Origin: UBA10646 sp046296295 | GTDB lineage: Bacteria; Bacteroidota; Bacteroidia; Chitinophagales; Chitinophagaceae | Assembly (NCBI GenBank): GCA_046296295.1 | Contig: JBKBLG010000014.1 | Span: 29,396-93,395, forward strand | DNA length: 64,000 nt | Direction: 5' to 3' | Shown here: piece by piece, positions 8,681 through 19,600 of the stretch | How the letters are laid out: the number at the start of each line of letters is the position of its first letter | Position numbering within the stretch: position 1 is the first letter of the stretch | Made by a program: the position numbers and the translations under genes | The notes under the pieces: model-generated | What the model saw: only the letters and a program-made list of their open reading frames with translations | Told to the model about the DNA's origin: nothing | Database searches by the model: none

Positions 8681-11668
8681 ATGAACCTAAAAAGACGATT
8701 GCTTTCGTTTTTAGTGCCACTGCTATTGCTGGCGTTGCCAGGTTTGGCACAAACAAAAACAGTTACCGGTAAGGTAACAGACGACAAGGGCGCTGCTTTG
8801 CAAGGTGCTTCTGTAATGGTTAAGGGTACCAAATTGGGTACACAAACCGGTGCAGATGGCGCTTTTAGTATGACAGTACCTTCAAGTGCTACTACACTTG
8901 TAATTAGTAGTATTGGCTTTGCACAACAAGAAGTTGCTATTGGTAGTGGTAGCGTAAGTGTAAGCTTGCAACCCGCAGCAAATAGTTTGAACGATGTTGT
9001 AGTAATCGGTTATGGTACTGCTAAGCGTAAAGACTTGACAGGTGCCGTAGCTAGTGTAGGTGCACGCGATTTTAACAAGGGTGTTCAAACAGCGCCCGAC
9101 CAATTAATTCAAGGTAAGGTTGCTGGTGTGCAAGTTGTTAACAGCAGCGGCCAACCTGGTGTTGCTACTACTGTTCGTATTCGTGGTGTTGCTAGTATCC
9201 GCGGCGGTAACAACCCTTTATTTGTTGTTGATGGTGTTATTTTAGATGGCCGTGTGGCTCGTCCGGGTAGTAATTTTAGCAACGATATCGGTGGTAATAG
9301 CCCTAATGCTAACCCTTTGAACTTTATTAATCCTGCTGATATTGCCAGCATGGACATTTTGAAAGATGCATCTGCGACTGCTATTTATGGTAGCCGCGGT
9401 GCTAATGGCGTTGTAATTATTACAACGAAGCGTGGCCAAAGTGGTGCTCCTAAAGTTGACTTCAATACTTCGGTAGGTACATCATCGTTGCTTCGTTCTA
9501 TTGACGTTTTAAATGGCGATGAATACAGAAGAGCATTAACTATTTATAACTTACCTGGAGGCAACTTCGGTGGAAATATTGATGCTATGGATGCTATTAT
9601 GCAAAATGGTATTTCTAAGAACTTTGGTATGGCAGTAAGTGGTGGTAACGATGGTAACCGCTATCGTTTAAGCCTTGGCTTACAAGATATTGAAGGTATT
9701 GTACGTAAAACAGGATTCAAAAAATACACTATTAACTTCAGTGGCGGCATGAAGTTTTTAGAGAGTAAGCGTCTGGGCTTTGACTACAGTGTTATGACTG
9801 CTCAAACCAAAGAAGATATTGCACCGATTACAGCCGACGCTGGTTTCAAAGGTAGCTTAATTGGTCAGGCTTTGCAGTGGAATCCAACACGTCCACTACG
9901 TACTGCGAATGGTGCATTAAATATTGATAAGGGTGGCGATCAAATTAACCCACTTGCTATGAGTGAGGCTTATAACGATAAAGCCACCATTACAACAGTT
10001 TTAGCAAGTATTCAGCCTTACTACAAGTTTAATGACAACTTAGAATACCGTTTCTTGTATAGTGTTAACTACGGCACTGGTATTCGTAAGAACGAAATCA
10101 AAAACTTCATTAACATTCAGGGTATTCAAATTGATACCACGGGCTCTACTGTAAACCGTTACGGTGGTTTTGCAAGTGTTCAAAGCAGCGAGTTGATTAC
10201 ACAGCAGTTCACGCACACTTTGAGTTTCAATAAGCAGTTAAACAGTAATGTTGCTTTAAATGCAGTAGCTGGTTATGAATACATGAAGTTTGAAAACAGA
10301 GGTAGCGGTTTTTCCGGACAAGATTTTGCAAATACTACTTTAGCTTATTGGGATTATCTACAGTTTGGTAGCCGCGACCGTCGTAATGCTTACAGCTACA
10401 ACGATCCATCAAGTGAATTACAATCTATGTTCTTACGTGCAAGTGTTAACTTGAAAGATAAGTACATTTTAAATGCCGTATTCCGTGCCGATGGTAGCTC
10501 TAAGTTTGGTGCTAACAACAAATATGGTTACTTCCCTTCTTTAGGTGCAACATGGGTAGCTAGTAACGAAGATTTCTTAAAAGGAAACAGTGTTATCAAC
10601 TCTTTGAAAGTACGTGCTAGTTATGGTTTAACAGGTAACCAAGAGTTCCCTGCTGGTGCTTCTCAAGAGCGTTGGAGTGCTGGTACACAAAGTTTCTCTC
10701 GTTTTCAATTGGAGAACAGAGATTTGAAGTGGGAAACTACAACACAATTCAACTTTGGTGTTGATTTCAGTATCTTGAATGATCGCTTAAGTGGTAGCGT
10801 AGATTACTTTGTTCGTAATACCAAAGATTTATTGTTTGCTCGTGATGCTGCCGATCCGGTACCAGTATCAAACGCTAAGCGTTGGGAAAATTTAGATGGA
10901 ACCATCTATAACAGCGGTTTAGAATTGGCATTGAATTGGAATGTATATCGTCAAAAAGATTGGAATGTTGATATTCGTGGTAACGTTGCTTTCTTAAAGA
11001 ACGAATTACGCAACTTCGCAGCTCCAATTCCTACGGGTGCTATTTCTGGTCAGGGTTTAACAGGTGCATATGTACAACGTATGGTAAGCAACCAACCTTT
11101 GAATGCCTACTACGTACGTGAGTTCTTGGGCATTGATAGAGATGGTAACCCACAGTTTGTAAACAACGGCGAAACCTTTGTGTACAAAGGAAGTCCGAAC
11201 CCAACTATGTTGCTAGGTTTATCTGCTAGTGTTAGCTATAAGCGTTTCTCATTAGATGTTAATATGAACGGAGCTTACGGTCATTACATCTATAACAACA
11301 CTGCTAATGCTATATTACCTATTAACAACTTAGGTTCTCGTAACATTGCTTCGTCTTTAATGCAGATGACAAACCGTGAGGCTTTAAGTAGCGCTATTAA
11401 AACTAGCGATCGTTACTTAGAGAAAGGCGATTATATCCGCCTTGCCAACACAACTTTGAATTATCGTGTTGGTAACATTGGAAAAACTTTCCGTAACGTA
11501 AATGTGTTTATTACTGGTCAGAACCTTTTTGTAATTACTCCTTACAGTGGTTTCGATCCTGAAGTGAATACAGATAAAAACATCGATGGTGTTCCTAGCT
11601 TTGGTATTGAGCATACACCTTATCCAACAGCAAGAACATTCATGTTTGGTGTAAACTTTGGTCTATAA
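8681..11668 (+). CDS. SusC/RagA-family TonB-dependent outer-membrane transporter
   Basis: About 995 residues from the ATG at 8681, which is followed directly by a signal peptide (MNLKRRLLSFLVPLLLLALP, ending GLAQ). The open frame continues back to 8471, but that leader lacks export features. The carboxypeptidase-regulatory-like domain (TVTGKVTDDKGAALQGAS) is followed by the plug (DVVVIGYGTAKRKDLTGAVA; VVDGVILDG; DASATAIYGSRGANG) and a beta barrel. It is a distant paralogue of the transporter at 1517-4477. The SusD partner follows after 19 bases. The Nudix regulator lies upstream on the same strand. Substrate is not evident from the sequence. Confidence 0.95.
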   Translation: MNLKRRLLSFLVPLLLLALPGLAQTKTVTGKVTDDKGAALQGASVMVKGTKLGTQTGADGAFSMTVPSSATTLVISSIGFAQQEVAIGSGSVSVSLQPAANSLNDVVVIGYGTAKRKDLTGAVASVGARDFNKGVQTAPDQLIQGKVAGVQVVNSSGQPGVATTVRIRGVASIRGGNNPLFVVDGVILDGRVARPGSNFSNDIGGNSPNANPLNFINPADIASMDILKDASATAIYGSRGANGVVIITTKRGQSGAPKVDFNTSVGTSSLLRSIDVLNGDEYRRALTIYNLPGGNFGGNIDAMDAIMQNGISKNFGMAVSGGNDGNRYRLSLGLQDIEGIVRKTGFKKYTINFSGGMKFLESKRLGFDYSVMTAQTKEDIAPITADAGFKGSLIGQALQWNPTRPLRTANGALNIDKGGDQINPLAMSEAYNDKATITTVLASIQPYYKFNDNLEYRFLYSVNYGTGIRKNEIKNFINIQGIQIDTTGSTVNRYGGFASVQSSELITQQFTHTLSFNKQLNSNVALNAVAGYEYMKFENRGSGFSGQDFANTTLAYWDYLQFGSRDRRNAYSYNDPSSELQSMFLRASVNLKDKYILNAVFRADGSSKFGANNKYGYFPSLGATWVASNEDFLKGNSVINSLKVRASYGLTGNQEFPAGASQERWSAGTQSFSRFQLENRDLKWETTTQFNFGVDFSILNDRLSGSVDYFVRNTKDLLFARDAADPVPVSNAKRWENLDGTIYNSGLELALNWNVYRQKDWNVDIRGNVAFLKNELRNFAAPIPTGAISGQGLTGAYVQRMVSNQPLNAYYVREFLGIDRDGNPQFVNNGETFVYKGSPNPTMLLGLSASVSYKRFSLDVNMNGAYGHYIYNNTANAILPINNLGSRNIASSLMQMTNREALSSAIKTSDRYLEKGDYIRLANTTLNYRVGNIGKTFRNVNVFITGQNLFVITPYSGFDPEVNTDKNIDGVPSFGIEHTPYPTARTFMFGVNFGL

Positions 11669-11687
11669 TCAGTAAAACTCAAAACGT

Positions 11688-13211
11688 ATGAAATTAGCGA
11701 AAATAGCAGCAGTTGGACTGATTGGAGCATCAGTATTAGCAAGCTGTACGAAACTAGATGAAAAATTAAATGGTGAACTAACCGGCACCGAAGCCAATCA
11801 ATTATTTGGAGGCTCTAACCCCGATGTAAGCTCACTGTTAAAAGGCTGTTACGATGCCATGCGTGCCCCTTATCAAGATCAGGCACAATGGTGGGCAGCA
11901 CAAGAACATACTTCTGATGAAGTAATCGGGCCCACACGTGGTGGCGACTGGGATGATAACGGCGTTTGGCGTGTATTACATAACCATCGTTGGGATGCTG
12001 ATCATGCCTTCTTAGCCGATACTTACCGAAACTTAGGTAGAGTGGTATTTGCAACTACCGACTTACTCAAGTTCAACCCGCCGGCACAAGCAGCAGCCGA
12101 AGCTCGTTTTTTAAGAGCTTATGCCATGTTCTCTATGCTAGATGGTTGGAACCAAGTGCCTTATCGTGAGCCGGGTGCCGATATATCGGTTACACCTAAA
12201 GTACGTAGCGGCGTAGAAGCTGCAGATTATATTATTGCAGAATTAAATGCTATTTTACCTGCATTGCCTAATGGCCCTGCATACACCGCTAATAAAGATG
12301 CAGCTAGAGCTTTGTTAATGAAAGTGTATCTCAACAAAGGTGTATTTGCAAACAGAGCTGCACCAACTTTCGCTGCTGCCGATATGCAACAGGTAATAAC
12401 CCTTGCAGATCAAATTATCAACAGCGGAACATATCAGTTAACCAACTACTTCGACAACTTTGCACCAAACAATGAAACATTAAGCCGTGAGAACATTTTC
12501 ACAGCTCGTAACATTGGTGGTGTAGAAAGTGGTAACGTACGTAGCCGCTGGTTCTGCGGCTTACACTACAACCAAAACCCAAGCGGTTGGAATGGTTTCA
12601 CCACCATTGCCGATTTCTATAATAAATTCGATGCTACCGATCCTCGTCGTGGTGGTCCTTATCCTGGTCAAACCAATGTAGCTGGTATTAACGTAGGTTT
12701 CTTAGTAGGCCAACAACGCGACCAAAATGGTGTAGCACTTCGCGATAGAAAAGGCAATCCGCTGGTATTCACAACAGATGTTAAATTAATTGAAACCGGT
12801 AACGACTTGGAAGTAAAAGGTATCCGCGTAGTGAAGTATCCTATCGATTATACTGGTGGTGATAATGCAGACAACGATTACGTATACTTACGTTATTCAG
12901 ATGTGCTACTCATGAAAGCTGAAGCCTTGCTACGTACAAACCAAGCTGCTGCTGCTCTAACTATTGTTAACCAAATTCGTAGTTTCCGAGGTGTTACTCC
13001 ATTAGCAACACTTACAAACGATAATTTGATTGATGAGCGTGGCCGCGAGCTCTATTGGGAAGGTTGGAGACGCCAAGATCTTATCCGTTTTGGTAAGTTC
13101 TTAGGTACCTGGAACGAAAAGCCAGCCTCTGGAACAGAACGTTTATTGTTCCCAATTCCTAACCGCTCTTTAGCAGCCAATCCTAATCTAAAGCAAAACC
13201 CCGGTTATTAA
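11688..13211 (+). CDS. SusD/RagB-family glycan-binding lipoprotein
   Basis: 507 residues with lipobox VLASC (Cys near residue 20), then CTKLDEKLNG. The SusD core motif LRAYAMFSMLDGWNQVPY lies near residue 145, and the C-terminal DERGRELYWEGWRRQDLIRF near residue 450. It follows its SusC by 19 bases. The stop codon overlaps the first bases of a dispersed 15-mer (13210-13224), and a strong terminator follows at 13235. Confidence 0.95.
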   Translation: MKLAKIAAVGLIGASVLASCTKLDEKLNGELTGTEANQLFGGSNPDVSSLLKGCYDAMRAPYQDQAQWWAAQEHTSDEVIGPTRGGDWDDNGVWRVLHNHRWDADHAFLADTYRNLGRVVFATTDLLKFNPPAQAAAEARFLRAYAMFSMLDGWNQVPYREPGADISVTPKVRSGVEAADYIIAELNAILPALPNGPAYTANKDAARALLMKVYLNKGVFANRAAPTFAAADMQQVITLADQIINSGTYQLTNYFDNFAPNNETLSRENIFTARNIGGVESGNVRSRWFCGLHYNQNPSGWNGFTTIADFYNKFDATDPRRGGPYPGQTNVAGINVGFLVGQQRDQNGVALRDRKGNPLVFTTDVKLIETGNDLEVKGIRVVKYPIDYTGGDNADNDYVYLRYSDVLLMKAEALLRTNQAAAALTIVNQIRSFRGVTPLATLTNDNLIDERGRELYWEGWRRQDLIRFGKFLGTWNEKPASGTERLLFPIPNRSLAANPNLKQNPGY

Positions 13212-13224
13212 TTTACCGTAAGGT
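13210..13224 (+). repeat. Dispersed 15-mer copy at SusD stop codon
   Basis: AATTTACCGTAAGGT. It overlaps the last bases of the SusD stop and faces an inverted copy at 13278-13292, so the pair brackets the terminator. Confidence 0.8.
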
Positions 13225-13234
13225 TGTAAGCTAT

Positions 13235-13263
13235 AAAGGCCACCATAATGGTGGCCTTTTTTA
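13235..13263 (+). terminator. Intrinsic terminator after second SusD
   Basis: A ten-base perfect stem, AAAGGCCACC at 13235-13244 and GGTGGCCTTT at 13250-13259, with loop ATAAT, runs into TTTTA. It closes the second SusCD unit and separates it from the UnbV-like genes. Confidence 0.88.
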
Positions 13264-13277
13264 TTATAAAATAATAC

Positions 13278-13292
13278 GCCTTACGGCAAATA
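13278..13292 (-). repeat. Dispersed 15-mer copy, GCC/GGC variant
   Basis: GCCTTACGGCAAATA on the plus strand. On the minus strand it carries the covarying GCC...GGC outer triplets around GTAA. It is inverted with respect to 13210-13224. Confidence 0.8.
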
Positions 13293-13384
13293 AATGAGCA
13301 AACTGCTACACCAAATAATACGTAAATTTAACCACTTAAAATATTGATTTTATTAGCCAAAAACGATTGTACAACAAACTTCGA

Positions 13385-16300
13385 ATGAAACAATTTAATT
13401 ATTTTATTTTTATATTTTTTATTGTAGCAACCATAGCTTGTAATGGCAAGCAACAACCCGATCCACTTTTCACATTAATGCAGAACACGGGCATCAACTT
13501 TGCAAATAATATTCATAACACAAAAGATTTTAACATATTCACTTATCGTAATTTTTATAACGGCGGTGGCTGTGCTATTGGTGATATTAATAACGATGGC
13601 CTTGCCGATGTTTTTTTTACGGCGAATATGGGCGCCAATAAACTATATCTTAATAAAGGGAATTTTCAGTTCGAAGATGTTAGTGGCAAGGCTGGTATCG
13701 AAGAAGCCAATAAATGGAGTACAGGTGTGGTAATGGTTGATATTAATGCCGATGGTTGGCTCGATATTTATGTTTGTAACGCAGGGTATCAGGTAGGTAT
13801 GAATAGCGATAATGCACTGTTCATTAACAATCACGATGGTACTTTCACCAACAAGGCGAAAGCGTATGGTTTAGATAATAATGGATATACTACACATGCT
13901 GCTTTTTTTGATTATGATATTGATGGTGACCTAGACTGTTTTATCCTTAATAACAGTTTTATTCCTGTGAATACTTTGAATAATAGTAACAACAGAACCT
14001 TGCGTGCTAAAGATTGGCCCGTAGCAGATTTTTTAAAAGGCGGCGGTAGTTTTCTTATGCGTAACGATGGTGGCGTTTTTACCGATGTTAGTGCAGAAGC
14101 CAATATTTACGGCAGCTTGATTAGTTTTGGATTAGGTGTAACAGTGGGTGATGTTAATGGCGACCATTGGCCAGACATTTACGTAAGTAACGATTTCTAT
14201 GAAAAAGATTATTTATATATTAATCAACGAAACGGAACTTTTCAAGAACAGTTAGAAACTTACGTACAACATACTAGTTTAAGCAGCATGGGTGCCGATA
14301 TGGCCGATATTAATAACGATGGTTACCCTGATATTTTTACGACCGATATGTTGCCACCAACCGATTATCGCTTAAAAACAACCAGCAGTTTCGATAATAT
14401 TGATGTACAAAATCTAAAAGAACGGCGAGGCTTTTATCATCAGTATCAACACAATACATTACAAATTAATAATCACGAAGGTAAGTTTTTAGAAACAAGC
14501 TTTTATAGCAATGTGGCAGCTAGCGACTGGAGCTGGGGCGGTTTAATATTTGATGCTGATAATAATGGCCTGAGCGACTTATTTGTATGCAACGGCATTT
14601 ACCACGATGTTACTGATCAAGATTTTATAGATTTTTTTGCGAACGATATTATTCAACGCATGGTACTTACAGGCAAAAAAGAAGAAGTAGATCAGGTAAT
14701 CAACAAAATGCCTAGTAAGCCTATACCGAATATTTTTTTTCGTAACAATGGCAACTTGCAATTTGAAGATGCTAGCGAAATTTGGGGAACACAACAACCC
14801 TCGTTCAGTAATGGTGCCGCTTATGGCGATTTAGATAACGATGGCGATTTAGATTTGATTGTTAATAATGTGAATGCACCTGCTTTCATTTATCAAAATA
14901 CTGCAATACAACGCGGTGCTCATTATATAGCAGTGCAAGTGAAAGGCACCAATCAAAATACTTTCGCTATTGGCACTACTATTAAACTATACCAAGGTAG
15001 TACCATACAAAGTAGAGAAGTTATTCCGAGCAGAGGATTTCAAAGCTCTGTAGATTACAAGCAACTTTTTGGTATTGCTACTACAAAAGTTGATTCAATA
15101 CAAATTATTTTTCCTAATAATACATATGTAACTTTTGTACAACCTATTACAGATACTTTATTGGTTGTTCAACAACAAGGTAATGAAGCGAAGTGGTTGC
15201 CTCCAATAAATGCAACCACAACAGCGTTCTTCACATTAAAAGATAGTAGCAGTTTTTTGCCACATAAAGAAGACGACTATATCGATTTTTATACAGAGCG
15301 TAATATTCCTATGATGCAAAGTAGGCAAGGGCCTAAGAGTGCCGTTGCAGATTATAATAACGATGGCTTGCAAGATATTTTTATAGGTGGTGCTGTGGGT
15401 AGTGCTGCACAACTATACCTACAATTACCTTACGGTAAATGGCAACGCAGTACACAAACTTTATTCAATCAATATTTAGAATTTGAAGATACAGAGGTAG
15501 TAAGTTTCGATGCCGATGGCGATGGCGATGCCGATATCATGGTTGGTAGTGGCGGCAATCATTTACCGCAAGGTAGCATTGAAATGCGTACACGTTTGTA
15601 TTTGAATGATGGTAAGGGCTTGTTCACAAGTGGTAACGAATTACCTGCTGTATTAGGTAATACCAGCGTAATTGCTCCGTTCGATGTTGATAATGATGGC
15701 GATACAGATGTGTTTGTTGGAAGTTTATGCATGCCACAGAATTATGGTATAGCATCTAGCAATCAATTATGGATTAACAATGGTAAAGGCGTATTTTCTG
15801 CTCAAACAGTAGCGGCTTTCAAAAGCTTAGGTATGGTTACCGATGCTGGTTGGATGCAACTACAACCTAATGGTAAGCCAACCTTAGTAATTGTAGGAGA
15901 GTTCAGTGAACCTCAATTTTTTGAATGGAACGGTACTACCTTGGTTCGTAAGCCTACGAATTTAGATGTTTATAAAGGAATGTGGCAGGCAGTTGCTGTG
16001 GCGGATCTTAATAATGATGGTCTACAAGATCTAGTCATAGGTAACTATGGTGAAAATTTTTATTTAAAGCCAGATAGTGCACATCCTGTGAAACTATTCA
16101 TCAACGATTTTGATGGTAATGGTATCTTAGATAAAGTGTGGAGCAGAACCATTGATAATAAAGATGTACCTGTTTTTTTAAAACGTGAATTAACAGATAA
16201 TATACCCTCGCTTAAAAAACAAAATCTTCGCCACGAGGCTTATGCTACTAAATCGGTACAAGCATTATTCAGTAATACTTCTTTGCAACAAGCGTTGGTA

Positions 16301-16684
16301 CGAACGTATAATTATACCAGTTCGGTGATAGCATATAATAATGGCAATGCAAGTTTCACCATTCAAAAACTACCCATACAAGTGCAGTGGAGTAGTGTGA
16401 ATGCAATAACTATAACCGATATTAACCGCGATGACAAACCAGATATCTTATTAGGGGGTAACTTATTTCATTTTCTACCACAATTCGCAAGGCTCGATGC
16501 AAGCTACACACACACGTTACTTAATAATGACAATCATACATGGCAATACATAAGCAATCAAAAAAGCGGTGTATTGTTACGTGGTTGTGTTAAAGATATT
16601 CAAACCTTACAAGTTGCCGGAAACCCAAATGTGTTATGGTTGCAAAATAACGAGCGTCCGGTATTGTATCAACTTCAGAAGTAA
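13385..16684 (+). CDS. VCBS/FG-GAP repeat lipoprotein with ASPIC/UnbV domain
   Basis: About 1,099 residues from the ATG at 13385, chosen because it begins a clean lipoprotein signal (MKQFNYFIFIFFIVATIAC). An ATG at 13367 would add six residues. Residues about 45-500 hold FG-GAP/VCBS beta-propeller repeats with calcium-loop signatures (DINNDGLADVFF, DINADGWLDIYV, DLDNDGDLDLIV). An ASPIC/UnbV domain follows near 515-590 (RGFQSSVDYKQLFGI). A second propeller set spans roughly 640-900. Such proteins are surface or periplasmic and often accompany SusCD loci, but their biochemical role is not established. The paralogue starts three bases after the stop. Two copies of the dispersed 15-mer lie within (15427, 15560). 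Confidence 0.88.
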   Translation: MKQFNYFIFIFFIVATIACNGKQQPDPLFTLMQNTGINFANNIHNTKDFNIFTYRNFYNGGGCAIGDINNDGLADVFFTANMGANKLYLNKGNFQFEDVSGKAGIEEANKWSTGVVMVDINADGWLDIYVCNAGYQVGMNSDNALFINNHDGTFTNKAKAYGLDNNGYTTHAAFFDYDIDGDLDCFILNNSFIPVNTLNNSNNRTLRAKDWPVADFLKGGGSFLMRNDGGVFTDVSAEANIYGSLISFGLGVTVGDVNGDHWPDIYVSNDFYEKDYLYINQRNGTFQEQLETYVQHTSLSSMGADMADINNDGYPDIFTTDMLPPTDYRLKTTSSFDNIDVQNLKERRGFYHQYQHNTLQINNHEGKFLETSFYSNVAASDWSWGGLIFDADNNGLSDLFVCNGIYHDVTDQDFIDFFANDIIQRMVLTGKKEEVDQVINKMPSKPIPNIFFRNNGNLQFEDASEIWGTQQPSFSNGAAYGDLDNDGDLDLIVNNVNAPAFIYQNTAIQRGAHYIAVQVKGTNQNTFAIGTTIKLYQGSTIQSREVIPSRGFQSSVDYKQLFGIATTKVDSIQIIFPNNTYVTFVQPITDTLLVVQQQGNEAKWLPPINATTTAFFTLKDSSSFLPHKEDDYIDFYTERNIPMMQSRQGPKSAVADYNNDGLQDIFIGGAVGSAAQLYLQLPYGKWQRSTQTLFNQYLEFEDTEVVSFDADGDGDADIMVGSGGNHLPQGSIEMRTRLYLNDGKGLFTSGNELPAVLGNTSVIAPFDVDNDGDTDVFVGSLCMPQNYGIASSNQLWINNGKGVFSAQTVAAFKSLGMVTDAGWMQLQPNGKPTLVIVGEFSEPQFFEWNGTTLVRKPTNLDVYKGMWQAVAVADLNNDGLQDLVIGNYGENFYLKPDSAHPVKLFINDFDGNGILDKVWSRTIDNKDVPVFLKRELTDNIPSLKKQNLRHEAYATKSVQALFSNTSLQQALVRTYNYTSSVIAYNNGNASFTIQKLPIQVQWSSVNAITITDINRDDKPDILLGGNLFHFLPQFARLDASYTHTLLNNDNHTWQYISNQKSGVLLRGCVKDIQTLQVAGNPNVLWLQNNERPVLYQLQK
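15427..15441 (-). repeat. Dispersed 15-mer copy inside UnbV-like gene
   Basis: ACCTTACGGTAAATG on the plus strand, exact reverse complement of the consensus. It is read as L-P-Y-G-K-W in the host gene. Confidence 0.8.
15560..15574 (+). repeat. Dispersed 15-mer copy, GCAA-loop variant in coding DNA
   Basis: CATTTACCGCAAGGT, read as H-L-P-Q-G. A GTAA loop in this frame would give an in-frame TAA stop. Confidence 0.75.
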
Positions 16685-16687
16685 AAC

Positions 16688-19600
16688 ATGCGCTATAATT
16701 TTATTATTTCATTAATACTGATACTGTTAACAGCTTGTGGCAAGTCATCTGAAAAGCCACTGTTACAAGTATTAACAGCAGAGCAAACCGGCATTCAGTT
16801 TTCGAACAACCTTACAGCTACCAATGCATTTAACATGTTTAAATACATGTACTTCTACAACGGTGCAGGAGTTGGTGTAGGCGATTTTAATAACGATGGC
16901 TTACAAGATGTTTTTTTCGCAAGCAATCAATCACAAAATAGTTTATATCTCAATAAGGGCAATTTTACCTTTGAAGATGTTACCTCCGCTGCTAATATTC
17001 CCCTTAAAAGCGGTTGGAGCACAGGCATTAGCGTTGTAGATATTAATAACGATGGGTTGTTAGATATTTATGTATGTAAGGTAAGTGCGTACGAAGGTTT
17101 AACAGGCGCTAATGAGTTACTCATATGCAAAGGTCTGAAAAACGGCATTCCTACTTACGTAAATGAAGCCGAAGCTTACGGTATCAACTTCAAAGGTTTT
17201 AGCACGCAAGCTGCTTTTTTTGATATGGATGTTGATGGCGACTTAGATATGTATTTGCTCAATCATGCAGTACATCACAATGGTACATTTGCACAACGTA
17301 GTAGTTTTTACAATACTACACACCCTACCAGCGGCGATAGGCTCTATCGCAACGATAATGGAAAGTATATTGATGTTACAGCAACAGCCGGAATTAACAG
17401 TACTGCAATTGGTTATGGGCTAGGCATTGCTATCAACGATGTCAATAACGATGGATATCCCGATATATATGTTGGCAACGATTTTCATGAAAACGATTAC
17501 CTCTATATCAACCAAAAAAACGGAACCTTTAAAGAAGCATTAAACGAACAAATACAACATACTAGTCAGTTTAGTATGGGTGTTGATATGGCCGATCTTA
17601 ATAACGATGCTCAGACTGAAATCATAAGCATGGACATGCTACCCGACGATCCCTATATTTTAAAACGCTCTCTTGGCGAAGATGCTTACGATATATTTCA
17701 AGTGAAATTAAAACATGGCTATAACCATCAGTATGCACGTAATAACTTGCAGTTAAATAGAGGCAATGGTAAGTTCAGTGAGGTGGGCTTGTATGCTGGT
17801 ATTTATGCAACCGATTGGAGTTGGGCTCCGCTGTTAGTAGATCTAAATAACGATGGCTTAAAAGATATATTTATTACCAATGGTATTCCTAAACGCTTGA
17901 ACGATATTGATTATGTGAACTATGTTAGCAACGAAGAAGTACAAGCTAAAATTCGAACCAATACCATTGGTGAAAAAGATATGGCCGTTATTAATCACTA
18001 TCCTGAAATTAAACTGCCGAACAAAGTATATCTCAATCAAGGTAATGTACAATTTACAGATGCAGCGGCAAGCGTAGCAGATAATATACCAACATTCAGT
18101 AATGGCGCTGCGTATGCCGATTTTGATAACGATGGCGATATAGACATCATCGTTAATAATATTAACGATAAAGCAACCATTTATCGCAACACCTGTAACG
18201 ATGCTAAACAAGCACCAAGCATTACAATCACATTAAAAGGAAATGCCACTAACAACAACGCTATCGGTGCCAGGGTACTATTGTACACCAATAAGCAAGT
18301 GTTAAGCTATGAAAAGCAGCCAGTACGAGGGTTTCAAAGCAGTATGGAAGTGCCATTACAATTCGCATTGCCCACAACTGCTATAGATTCTGCTATACTT
18401 ATTTGGCCCGATAATACGTACCAATATCTTACCATCGACACCACTAAGCTGCATCGTACACTAACGTATCAACCCAATCTGCCAACGTTTAATTTCAAAC
18501 AGTTACAACCACAGCCAATACAGCATCATTATGTTTGGAGCGATATAACAAAAGCTGCCCAACTGCAATTTACCCATCAAGAAAATAGTTTTGTAGAATT
18601 CGATCGAGAACAGCTTATTCCTTGGATGGTAAGCAAAGAAGGCCCTGCACTTGCCATAGCCGATGTTAATGCCGATGGCTTGCACGATATTTTTATTGGC
18701 GGCGCTCGAGATCAGTCCGCAGCATTATTGATGCAACAACCCAACGGCACTTTTCATCAACGAACATCAACAGCATTAATGGCAGATAGCAGTTTTGAAG
18801 ATGTAGCAGCCACCTTTGCCGATATTAATAACGATGGATCCCCCGATTTGCTCATAGCAAGTGGCGGCAATGAATTTTATGGCAACGATGAGCACAATCA
18901 ACCACGCCTATATCTGAACGATGGTAAGGGTAATTTTAGCAAGCAGCCCAATGCATTCAATGGCATTTTTGCAACGGCAAGTTGTATTGTAACAGCCGAT
19001 TTTAATAGCGATGGCTGGCTCGATGTGTTTATTGGAGCAAGAGCCCAACCCAATACTTACGGCAGCATTCCAGAAAGTTACCTTGCGGTAAATGACGGTA
19101 AAGGCAACTTCAAAAAAGCCAATAACGCATTGCAAAAAATCATAGCACGTATAGGCTTAGTTACAGATGCTGTAGCAACAGATATCAATAGCGATGCAAA
19201 ACCTGATCTTTTCATTGCAACAGAGTGGGGTCATATTTATAGTATAATTAGTAGCGGGCAGGCTTACACGCAAGCTACCATTGGTAAAAAAGGGCTGTGG
19301 CACAAATTATTACTTACCGATATCAATGCCGATGGTATTGCCGATATTGTAGCAGGTAATCTCGGGCTCAATAGCCGATTAAAAGCAACCGAGCAACACC
19401 CCATACGTTTATATATCAACGATTTTGATGGTAACGGTATTACAGAACAAATACTTACTTACTACCTTAATGGTAAAGAGATTCCATTTGCGAATAAAGA
19501 CGAGTTGCAAAAGCAACTACCCATACTCAAGAAAAAATTCTTATATGCCGAAGCATTTGCCAAAGCCGATCTGCCAACACTATTAGGAGCCGATAAGTTA